Below are positions 13,562 through 19,846 of a stretch of DNA of 19,846 bases, piece by piece. The position numbers and the translations under genes are program-made. Position 1 is the first letter of the stretch. Each line of letters opens with the position of its first letter. The stretch is taken from assembly GCA_041484845.1 (NCBI GenBank), contig JBGPIK010000083.1, positions 1 to 19,846 of the forward strand, in the 5' to 3' direction. This DNA comes from JBGPIK01 sp041484845 (GTDB taxonomy: Bacteria > Desulfobacterota > Binatia > UBA9968). The notes under the pieces were generated by a model. The model saw only the letters and a list, made by a program, of their open reading frames with translations, had not been told where the DNA came from and did no database searches.

Positions 13562-14740
13562 ATGCCATTAGCATCCATTGAAGAAGCCATCGAGGAGATT
13601 CGCCATGGGCGCATGGTGATCCTCATGGACGACAAGGACCGCGAGAACGAAGGCGACCTTTGTATGGCCGCGGAGAAGGTCACTCCGGCAGCTATTAACT
13701 TTATGGCGACCCACGGGCGCGGTCTGATTTGCCTTCCGCTAACCGAACAAAGGGTGAAGCATCTCGGCATCTCTATGATGGTTACTGAAAATACTTCGCC
13801 GTTCGGAACGGCCTTCACCGTTTCGGTCGACGGGGCCGCGGGAATCAGCACGGGCATTTCTGCGGCCGACCGAGCAAAAACGATTCTTGATGCCATCGCT
13901 GACGATGCCAAGCCGCAAGATCTCGTCACCCCCGGCCATATTTTCCCTTTGCGGGCCCGTAACGGAGGCGTGTTGGTTAGGGCAGGGCAAACTGAGGGTT
14001 CAGTGGACCTCGCGCGTCTCGCTGGGCTGAAACCCGCCGGCGTCATTTGCGAGATCATGAAGAATGACGGCACTATGGCGCGCCAGCCGGATCTGATGAA
14101 GTTCGCTCGCAAACACAAACTCAAGGCCGTTACCATCGCGGATCTGATCCAGCATCGGCTGAATTATGATTCGCTCGTTTATCGCGCTGCGACCGCGCCG
14201 CTGCCGACGCGCGCCGGCGGTTTGTTCCAAGCGGTCGTCTACAACACTCATGTCGATCAAAGTGAACACTTGGCGCTGATCAAAGGTGAGATCTCGCCGA
14301 AGGACGAAACCCTGGTGCGAGTGCACACGAAGTATATCCCCGGCGACGTATTCGGTTTCGAGTTTCTGAATACCGGCGCGGTGATCCAACACTCTATGGA
14401 AATTATCGCCAAAGAAGGCAAGGGAGTGATTCTTTATCTACAGCCTGAACACAAGGGCATACGTCCTGCTATGGTTCAGTACCCCACCGTGGAAGGCAAA
14501 CAACAGAAAGACATGAATCTCTCGTTTGTCTACCGAGCCGATTTCAAAGAGTACGGCATTGGCGCGCAAATCTTGCGGGACTTAGGCGTGCGTAAAATGC
14601 GCCTGCTGACGAACAATCGGAAACATCTGGTAGGGCTCCGCGGTTACGGCTTAGAAGTAACCTCGTTGGAACCCATTTCGCGAGAGAGTTCTCCCCGTGA
14701 GGCGCCAAAATCGAAAAAGACCAAGGCGAACAGCGCCTAG
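13562..14740 (+). CDS. RibBA homologue (DHBP synthase-GTP cyclohydrolase II) with both metal sites altered
   Basis: The 392-residue protein has the RibBA layout: DHBP synthase domain at about 1-200 and GTP cyclohydrolase II domain at about 205-375. The first domain keeps DRENEGD (Glu28), GRGLICLPLT, STGISAADRA and PGHIF (His126), but the HTE motif that supplies the second metal-binding His (His153 in E. coli RibB) is QTE, with Gln143. In the second domain the three zinc cysteines are Tyr258, Leu269 and Thr271, the EGRGIGL segment is EHKGIRP, and the catalytic Arg of DxRDYG is Lys329. RibBX proteins with a degenerate RibA half are known in Proteobacteria, but the His-to-Gln change in the RibB half is additional. 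Canonical riboflavin function is doubtful. An in-frame TAG just upstream fixes ATG 13562 as the start. Confidence 0.92.
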   Translation: MPLASIEEAIEEIRHGRMVILMDDKDRENEGDLCMAAEKVTPAAINFMATHGRGLICLPLTEQRVKHLGISMMVTENTSPFGTAFTVSVDGAAGISTGISAADRAKTILDAIADDAKPQDLVTPGHIFPLRARNGGVLVRAGQTEGSVDLARLAGLKPAGVICEIMKNDGTMARQPDLMKFARKHKLKAVTIADLIQHRLNYDSLVYRAATAPLPTRAGGLFQAVVYNTHVDQSEHLALIKGEISPKDETLVRVHTKYIPGDVFGFEFLNTGAVIQHSMEIIAKEGKGVILYLQPEHKGIRPAMVQYPTVEGKQQKDMNLSFVYRADFKEYGIGAQILRDLGVRKMRLLTNNRKHLVGLRGYGLEVTSLEPISRESSPREAPKSKKTKANSA

Positions 14741-14814
14741 CCTGCGCAGGTGGGACGCAGGTCAATTTCGAATGGCCTGGCATCGGCGAGGCCTTATCAG
14801 CTGAGGGAGAGAAG

Positions 14815-15027
14815 ATGCCGATTTTTGAATACAAGTGCCGGCGTTGTCATCATCGTTTTGAACAGATTGTGCTTTCGACGCGAGCGAAAGCCAGCTGTCC
14901 TAAATGCGACAGCCGCGCAGTAGAAAAGCAGCTGTCGGTTTTTAGCTCGCCCGGATCGCATGGCGAAGAGGGCGCGTCACCCGGGGGCTGCGCTTCGTGC
15001 ACGTCACAAGGCTGCGGCTGCCACTAG
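14815..15027 (+). CDS. FmdB-family zinc ribbon protein with Cys-rich tail
   Basis: A 70-residue protein starting MPIFEYKC, the hallmark of FmdB/CxxC_CXXC_SSSS putative regulators. Cys8, Cys11, Cys28 and Cys31 form the zinc ribbon. A Gly/Ser linker leads to a second cysteine cluster (Cys59, Cys62, Cys67, Cys69 and C-terminal His70) that could bind another metal. The family is linked to regulation of amidase/formamidase genes, but most members are untested. GGGAGAG lies just before the ATG. It follows the RibBA-like gene by 74 bases on the same strand and may be co-transcribed. Its stop overlaps the stop of the opposing gene in a shared CTAG. Confidence 0.9.
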   Translation: MPIFEYKCRRCHHRFEQIVLSTRAKASCPKCDSRAVEKQLSVFSSPGSHGEEGASPGGCASCTSQGCGCH

Positions 15028-15548
15028 GCAAGGGAGTGCGGCTTTAAATACCTGGGAAGAGCGGGTCTGATTCTTTTTAACGCCTCGCCCACATTGGAAA
15101 AAACTTTTTCCTCCACGAGCTGTCCGTCTACCCAGTAGTCGAGCGAAGGCGCTTCAGTGAAATTAATGTCCACATAACGGGCGCCGATTGGCTCGCCGCT
15201 GATCACGACTCGTACGGAATAGCCGGCATCGATGATCATGCCGCGCGTGCCAGCCGGCAGCGAGAGTCCGCTTTTGATCTTATTCAACTTATCCGGCGGG
15301 TAGGCACCCACCTCGAGGGAAAAATAGCCCCATTGTCCGGGTGCCACGGAGATTTCCTTGAGGATCCGGGAGTTAATGTCGACAAGATTTCTTGCCGCCT
15401 GATCCTGATTGTAGCCGTTCAAAAGATCATAAGCCCATCGCTCGATAATCCCCTTGACGGGTTCGGCCGGCTTTTCCCGCTCCTTGACCGGGCCGCGATC
15501 GACCCACCATTTGGTTTCTTCTAAAGGAGTTATCTTTTCGTCCGCCAT
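15024..15548 (-). CDS. Unrecognised conserved-looking protein
   Basis: A 174-residue product without signal peptide or membrane segment; I recognise no family. The N-terminal third is charged and helical (WWVDRGPVKEREKP), and the rest alternates strands with Gly/Pro turns (GYFSLEVGAYPP, GARYVDINFTEAP), suggesting a beta-rich domain. A longer frame opens with TTG at 15596 directly behind an AAAGGAG, but that spacing (one base) is too short, and ATG 15548 gives a natural start (MADEKITPLEE), so I prefer it with reservation. A good promoter match lies at 15663-15690. The stop overlaps the FmdB stop (CTAG 15024-15027). It lies downstream of the molybdenum hydroxylase operon, 249 bases away. Confidence 0.75.
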   Translation of the reverse strand: MADEKITPLEETKWWVDRGPVKEREKPAEPVKGIIERWAYDLLNGYNQDQAARNLVDINSRILKEISVAPGQWGYFSLEVGAYPPDKLNKIKSGLSLPAGTRGMIIDAGYSVRVVISGEPIGARYVDINFTEAPSLDYWVDGQLVEEKVFSNVGEALKRIRPALPRYLKPHSLA

Positions 15549-15634
15549 ATCAACTGACTCAAGCAAATGGATCGTGAGAAAAAACCGTAAAATCAAGCTC
15601 CTTTGTGATCGAACCTACCAATTAGATGAGGACA

Positions 15635-15713
15635 GGGTAAGAGCAAAGGACGGTTAGGAGAGATCATACCATCAATCGGGACCTTCTCAAGGGCAGAGAA
15701 TAAACTCTTACCC
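15635..15713. repeat. Inverted repeat GGGTAAGAG/CTCTTACCC flanking a promoter
   Basis: Perfect 9-bp arms at 15635-15643 and 15705-15713, 61 bases apart, bracket the predicted promoter at 15663-15690. They might be paired operators or a remnant of a small element; no other support. Confidence 0.35.
15663..15690 (-). promoter_or_regulatory. Sigma-70-like promoter for the gene at 15548
   Basis: On the minus strand, TTGAGA (15685-15690), a 16-base spacer and TATGAT (15663-15668), each hexamer 5 of 6 to consensus. Initiation near 15656 would leave a leader of about 108 bases before the ATG at 15548. Confidence 0.5.
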
Positions 15714-15797
15714 GAGCCGTAGGTGGCGCTGTTAACTCACAAGCGGGAACAGGCGGCTGCGTTATGTTCTACTTTTAGTTTTTTCCTGAGCTTATCT

Positions 15798-18093
15798 CTA
15801 CGATAACTTTTTCCTTTCTTGAATAGCTCTCCAAACCTTTTCCGGCGTGAGGGGCAAATCATAGAGGCGGACGCCGATGGCGTCGTAAATAGCGTTGGCA
15901 TAGGAGCCCATAGTAGGAAGCGTGGCGCCTTCGCCTACCTCTTTGCCCCCCCATGGACCAGCCGGCTCATAACTGTCCACCAGTTCTGAGATCACTTCGG
16001 GCACGTCCAAGGCTGTCGGTACGCGGTATTCGCCCAAGTTGGCGTTGAGAGGTTTGCCCTTGTCGTCGAAGACGACTTCCTCGTACATCGCCTCGCCCAT
16101 ACCCATGAATAAAGCGCCCTCGACCTGCGCGTGCAAAAGGCTCGGATTGATCACCGTACCGCAGTCGTGCACATCCCACACTTTAGTGACCATCACCTGG
16201 CCGGTTTCCTCGTCGACCTCCACATGGCTGATTTGGGCGGCAAAGCTGTACGCTGGGGATGTACCGACAGCCGATCCCTTGAACTTGCCCCCCAGCTTCG
16301 GCGGGGTGTAACTGCCCTTTCCCATCAATGGTCCCTTACGGATAAAGAACTCGTTCGCGACGTTCTCGAAAGTCAGCATTTTTTCCGGACTACCCTTAAC
16401 GAAGACGACGCGCCTATCAATGTCCACATCCTCTACGTTGGCTTCGAGCATTTCGGCCGCCAGTTCAGTGATCTGACGCCGAATCTCCATCGCCGGCCTG
16501 CTTGACGGCATGGCCGGACATGAGCGTCTGGCGGCTGTCGTACGCGCCGAAATCGTGGGGTGTGGTTTCGGTGTCGGCCGATACGATGCGCACATCCTCG
16601 TAGTTGATTCCCATGGCTTCGGCCGCCATCTGCGCAAGGATCGTGTCGGACCCCTGGCCGATATCCACCGCTCCGATATAGAGCGTCGCCGTATCGCCCG
16701 GCTCGCTAACTTTGATGACGGCTGAAGCCTGTGGCAACCAGGTGCGGTAGATGGGATAACCGGCGCCGGTGACGAAGCCGCCACATCCTATGCCGATGCC
16801 CTGTCCCGGTGGGATCCCGCCTTTTTTTCCTGCCCAGTCCGAGATCTCCGCGGCCTTTTCCAGACAAGCGGTGAATTCACAGGAATTGACTTTTAGATCG
16901 TTAAGCGTCGTGCTATTTGGCCGCCGCGCGTTCACCTTGCGTATTTCGATGGGATCCATGTGCAGATCTTTCGCGATCATGTCCAGTTGGCTCTCGAAGG
17001 CGAAACGCGGCTGTGGAGCGCCGTGACCCCGCTGCGCGGCGCACGAAGGCAGGTTCGTGTGCACGCGGAAGCCGTCGAACTTAAAATGGTCAAAATCGTA
17101 GATAAGCGGCAGCATCGCTCCCGCATAATAGGCTGATGCAATGCCGAGACCTGTGTACGATCCTCCGTCGATGATGAATTTGGCATGCACGCCGAGAATC
17201 TTGCCTTCTTTGGTAACGCCGGTAGTGAGCTCGATATGCTGGGCGTGCCGCCCCCGGTTGTGAAAGAATACTTCCTTGCGGTCAAAGACTACCTTCACCG
17301 GCCTGCCGGTTTTCATCGTCAGCGCGGCGCTGACGTACTCGGCCGCCGACGGTTCCAGTTTGCCGCCAAAGCCACCGACGACGAAGGACTTGATCACGCG
17401 CACGTCCCCCATCTTCAGGTCGAACACGCGGGCGATGTGGTACTGAAAGTAATGGGGCGATTGGGTGCTGGACCAGATCGTGAGCTTGCCGTCCTCCCAC
17501 TTGCTGATGGCCGCGTGAGGCTCCATAGAAACGTGGGTGGCCCGATTGCCCTGAAAGCAATCGGTTCGGACGAGGTGGCTTTCTTGGAAGGCCTTTTCAA
17601 CATCACCGAAATTTTGGTAGATCTCTACGCTGATATTGCGCTCGTACTGCGGGTGTACCTGGGGCTGACCTTCATCCATAGCCTTGAGCGGGTCGAGAAC
17701 CGCCGGCAACACCTCGTATTCGACGTTGATCAAACCGAGCGTTTTAACGGCGGTCTCTTCGGCCACCGCGGCAACTTTGTCACCGACCTGGATCACTTTA
17801 TCTATGGCGAGTATGGTCTCATCATAGCGGGCCGGGGAGATACCATAAAATGTCGCTGGTACGTCTTTCGCCGTAATGACGGCCTCGACCCCCGGGAGTT
17901 TTTCCGCTTTGGAGGTATCGATGCTGAGGATTCGAGCATGGGCGTGGGGGCTCCGTAAAATCTTGCCGATGAGCATCCCAGGCACTTTTAAGTCGCCAGT
18001 GTATCTGGCCTTCCCGGTTACTTTCTCACGGCCGTCAATTTTCGGAACGCTCTTGCCGATGACTGAGAATTGTTTCGTCGCTGTGTCGCTCAT
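15798..18093 (-). pseudogene. Xanthine dehydrogenase-family molybdopterin-binding (large) subunit, frameshifted
   Basis: Large catalytic subunit of a molybdenum hydroxylase (CoxL/XdhA/HcrA family). It begins at 18093 after AGGA and reads through the hammerhead domain (VTGKARYTGD), the molybdopterin motif GGFGGK (240-245) and QRGHGAPQ (354-361), closer to 4-hydroxybenzoyl-CoA reductase-type than CO dehydrogenase (no AYxCSFR). The frame breaks near residue 533: GHAVKQA continues as AMEIRRQITELAAE only in another frame, implying one extra base at about 16491-16496. The rest is intact, including the GKEVGEGA segment with the active-site Glu. Corrected length is about 764 residues, the family norm. 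A real mutation or an assembly error are both possible. It starts 15 bases after the 2Fe-2S stop. Confidence 0.88.
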
Positions 18094-18108
18094 ACGTCAC
18101 CGTCCTCG

Positions 18109-18600
18109 TTAAATGTTTGTCTCTGCGGCAGCAAGAATCGCTTTGACGATCCTGCCATACCCTGTGCAGCGGCACAGGTTTTCCGCAATAGCCTCGCGAA
18201 CTTCCCGCTCGCTGGGATGGGGATTACGCGCCAGCAGGGCCTTGGCCGAAAGAATCATGCCCGGCGAGCAGTAGCCGCATTGGACGGCGACATGCTTAAT
18301 GAACTCTTCTTGGATCCGATCGAGCTTGCCCTCTTGTTCCACGCCTTCGATGGTCGTGACGGAGTGGCCGTCGGCTTCGACCGCCAGGACAAGGCAGGAA
18401 GTAACGGGCTTGTCGTCCATAAGGACCGTGCAGGCACCGCAATCTCCTAGTTCGCAGCCTTTTTTGGTCCCGGTGTAGTCGAACTCTTCGCGCAGCAGAT
18501 CCAACAGCGTCGTATTCGCCTTGACCAGCGCCGCATGTTCCTCCCCGTTTACGTTTAATCGTACTACGTGAAGTTTGCCTTTCTTAATAGCCGTAGTCAC
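18109..18600 (-). CDS. (2Fe-2S)-binding small subunit of molybdenum hydroxylase
   Basis: Electron-transfer subunit of 163 residues with two [2Fe-2S] clusters. The ferredoxin-like cluster uses Cys49, Cys54, Cys57 and Cys69 (GCELGDCGACT, then TSC). The helical cluster uses Cys108, Cys111, Cys143 and Cys145 (QCGYCSPG, NLCRCTGYG). Length and motifs match CoxS/XdhC/HcrC. The reading frame extends further upstream, but AGGAGG at 18607-18612 sits six bases before GTG 18600, and the preceding sequence is a MITE-like insertion, so GTG 18600 is chosen. It should pass electrons from the Mo subunit to the FAD subunit. Order in the operon is FAD, 2Fe-2S, Mo. Confidence 0.95.
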   Translation of the reverse strand: MTTAIKKGKLHVVRLNVNGEEHAALVKANTTLLDLLREEFDYTGTKKGCELGDCGACTVLMDDKPVTSCLVLAVEADGHSVTTIEGVEQEGKLDRIQEEFIKHVAVQCGYCSPGMILSAKALLARNPHPSEREVREAIAENLCRCTGYGRIVKAILAAAETNI

Positions 18601-18606
18601 AAATAA

Positions 18607-18612
18607 CCTCCT
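18607..18612 (-). promoter_or_regulatory. Ribosome binding site AGGAGG fixing the GTG start at 18600
   Basis: A perfect AGGAGG six bases before GTG. It directly abuts the inner target duplication of the inserted element, so the insertion left the translation signal intact. Confidence 0.8.
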
Positions 18613-18620
18613 AGCCGCCT
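18613..18620. repeat. Target-site duplication, copy 1 (AGCCGCCT)
   Basis: Eight-base direct repeat on the left side of the MITE-like element; identical copy at 18722-18729, which overlaps the FAD-subunit stop codon. Confidence 0.8.
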
Positions 18621-18721
18621 TTTGCTTGTCCGGTTGTTTCAGCAGGCCACAAGACGTAGTTGCGTCCCCGTGAAGGCTAACCCAACATCTGGTAGTGTGC
18701 TGAAACAACCGAATAAGCACG
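18621..18721. mobile_element. 101-bp MITE-like element with 8-bp target duplication
   Basis: Terminal inverted repeats at 18624-18644 and 18698-18718 match at 19 of 21 positions, with a perfect 14-bp core (CGGTTGTTTCAGCA). The flanks carry a perfect direct repeat AGCCGCCT (18613-18620 and 18722-18729), three bases outside each arm. Removing the element and one repeat copy restores an 18-base gap from the FAD-gene TAG to the GTG of the 2Fe-2S gene, with AGGAGG correctly placed. There is no coding capacity, so it must have been mobilised in trans. In RNA it would form a strong hairpin inside the operon. Confidence 0.85.
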
Positions 18722-18729
18722 AGCCGCCT
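18722..18729. repeat. Target-site duplication, copy 2 (AGCCGCCT)
   Basis: Eight-base direct repeat on the right side of the element. It includes two bases of the FAD-subunit stop codon, so the insertion fell exactly at the gene end without changing its product. Confidence 0.8.
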
Positions 18730-19597
18730 AAACGTGCCCTTTTTCAATGGCAGCCTTGAGCGAGCGCCTTGTCAGCACGTCGACAAGGTTGCGCCGATAC
18801 TCGATGCTGCCGCGGATATCGTTGATCGGTTTTGATTCCTCCGCAGCGATCTTCCCTGCTTCGTTGATCAGTTCCGGGCTGATCTTTTTGCTACGCAAAA
18901 CGTTTTCCGCCTGACGCGCTCGCATGGGTGTCGGCGCCACGGCGCCGAGAACGATGCGAACGTCCTGGCAGGTGCCGTCGCTGACGGTCACGCTGCTGGC
19001 AACGCCGACCACGGCCAGCGCCCCCGCTCGACGCAGGCCGAACTTGATGTAATTGCTGCCGGTCGTCGGCTGATCGGGTATGATGATTTCCGCCAGGATC
19101 TCCCCGTTCTCAAGCACGGTCTTCCCTGGTCCGAGAAAAAAGTCCTCTAGTGTAATGGTTCTCTCCCGACTCGGTCCTACGATGCGCGCCTGAGCATCCA
19201 GGGCAATGAGGATGGGCGGCAGATCAGCGGAGGGAACCGCGTTGACCAGATTACCGCCGACAGTGCCGATATTTCTAATTTGATCGGCGGCCATGGTGTG
19301 AGCGGCCTCGCAGACGGAGCGGTACTTTTCTTGTAGAAGATTATTGCTCATCAACTCGTTGTGCGTTGCTCGGGCGCCGATAACGACACCCTTGCCTTTC
19401 TCGTATCGAATCTCTTTCAGACTATCCAGTTTTTTTAGCGAGACAAGATAAGCGGGCGCAATCAGGCCGTCCTTCATCTTGACGAGCACGTCGCTGCCGC
19501 CGGCTAGCACTTTGGCTTTGTCGCCATGCTGCATCAGCAGGGCACACGCCTCCTGCACGCTTTGCGGCGAGAAATATTCAAACTCGGGTACGATCAT
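18728..19597 (-). CDS. FAD-binding middle subunit of molybdenum hydroxylase
   Basis: FAD-binding PCMH-type domain protein of 289 residues, the normal length for CoxM/HcrB-like subunits. FAD motifs are AGGSD at 32-36 and NIGTVGGNLVNAVPSAD at 109-125. The C-terminal CO dehydrogenase flavoprotein domain (about 175-280) includes FGLRRAGALAVV. No extra 4Fe-4S loop like that of the Thauera HcrB subunit is obvious. The frame stays open to the window edge, but similarity begins at MIVPEFEYFSP and AAGGAT lies seven bases before this ATG (an ATG three codons upstream is too close to it), so 19597 is chosen. First gene of the operon. Confidence 0.93.
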   Translation of the reverse strand: MIVPEFEYFSPQSVQEACALLMQHGDKAKVLAGGSDVLVKMKDGLIAPAYLVSLKKLDSLKEIRYEKGKGVVIGARATHNELMSNNLLQEKYRSVCEAAHTMAADQIRNIGTVGGNLVNAVPSADLPPILIALDAQARIVGPSRERTITLEDFFLGPGKTVLENGEILAEIIIPDQPTTGSNYIKFGLRRAGALAVVGVASSVTVSDGTCQDVRIVLGAVAPTPMRARQAENVLRSKKISPELINEAGKIAAEESKPINDIRGSIEYRRNLVDVLTRRSLKAAIEKGHV

Positions 19598-19676
19598 AAA
19601 AGGCATCCTTGGCCATAATTGCTGCGCGATTATCCGCGTCGCATCCCCAGGACGGCCTCGATAAGTCCGTCGAGAG

Positions 19677-19846
19677 ATGCGTAAGGCGAAAACACATGAG
19701 CCGAAAAACAGAGGAAAACGGCTCAATCTGGCTAGGAGTCTGTCGGAGAAAGTTTTGAGAGACGGGTATAAAAAGTTTTCAGCATGTGAAATTTTTCTGG
19801 ACAACAATTTCGATGAGACTATATTGGCAGGCATGAGAACATTCAA
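19677..19846 (+). CDS. Possible partial gene running off the window
   Basis: After an in-frame stop at 19662-19664, a frame opens at ATG 19677 and stays open for 56 codons to the window end. The product is highly charged (MRKAKTHEPKNRGKR at the start, later SACEIFLDNNFDETILAG) and AT-rich in codon use. I recognise no family. GAGAG precedes the ATG but is too close. It is divergent from the FAD gene and overlaps the region where that operon's promoter should be. Length alone does not exclude chance. Confidence 0.3.
   Translation, partial: MRKAKTHEPKNRGKRLNLARSLSEKVLRDGYKKFSACEIFLDNNFDETILAGMRTF

Noticed and set aside
13477..14136. 219-codon open frame antisense to the RibBA-like gene
   Set aside because: Low-complexity Arg/Ser-rich translation, typical shadow of a GC-biased gene; the plus strand encodes a recognised family.
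16465..16784. Programmed frameshifting joining the two parts of the Mo subunit
   Set aside because: No slippery heptamer or downstream structure is evident, and the family is not known for recoding; mutation or assembly error is simpler.
17185..17958. 257-codon open frame antisense to the Mo subunit
   Set aside because: Shadow frame over a recognised gene, with no motif and no ribosome site.
15798..18093. Carbon monoxide dehydrogenase (CoxL form I)
   Set aside because: The AYxCSFR active-site loop is absent; the corresponding loop contains CAAQRGHG, closer to other xanthine dehydrogenase-family members.

Overview
The window is about 19.8 kb of bacterial chromosome. It is gene-dense, mid-GC, with short intergenic gaps and mostly good Shine-Dalgarno sites. 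No rRNA, tRNA, CRISPR array or complete insertion sequence is visible. The gene mix (orphan NMT1/TauA-type binding protein, creatinase-like M24 protein, amidohydrolase, class II aldolase and a three-subunit molybdenum hydroxylase) resembles large uncultured soil or sediment lineages once grouped with Deltaproteobacteria, such as Binatota, Rokubacteria or Tectomicrobia. That placement is inferred from gene content only, because no marker gene is present.

Layout, left to right. 23-1444 (+) is an M48 lipoprotein metalloprotease with TPR repeats. It converges on a small unrecognised gene (1447-1821, -). 2048-8486 holds a catabolic-looking set on the minus strand, read right to left: ABC substrate-binding protein, M24 creatinase-like protein, SDR epimerase, amidohydrolase, class II aldolase. 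An AT-richer secreted nuclease gene (4691-5143, +) interrupts it. 8750-9778 (-) is a divergent YchF-like GTPase/ATPase, divergently placed from a DedA membrane protein (9936-10562, +). HtrA/DegP (10588-12060, -) lies directly downstream of a second member of the same unrecognised small-protein family (12098-12616, -). A small putative secreted protein (12829-13179, -) and a 382-base stretch with an inverted-repeat element and a gene relic follow. 13562-14740 (+) is a RibBA homologue whose two domains both lack key metal-binding residues, followed by an FmdB-type zinc ribbon gene (+) and an unrecognised gene (-) whose stop codon overlaps it. The right end is a molybdenum hydroxylase operon on the minus strand in the order FAD subunit, 2Fe-2S subunit, molybdopterin subunit.

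Points of most interest: (1) the RibBA homologue has lost all three zinc cysteines of the GTP cyclohydrolase II domain and the metal-binding His of the DHBP synthase domain; (2) two paralogues of an unrecognised family each sit beside an envelope protease gene; (3) a 101-bp MITE-like element with about 21-24 bp terminal inverted repeats and a perfect 8-bp target duplication is inserted between the FAD and 2Fe-2S genes; (4) the molybdopterin subunit of the same operon carries a 1-nt frameshift, so the operon looks damaged twice; (5) several enzymes here (M24, SDR, YchF-like, amidohydrolase) lack a canonical catalytic or metal residue and are probably divergent paralogues.
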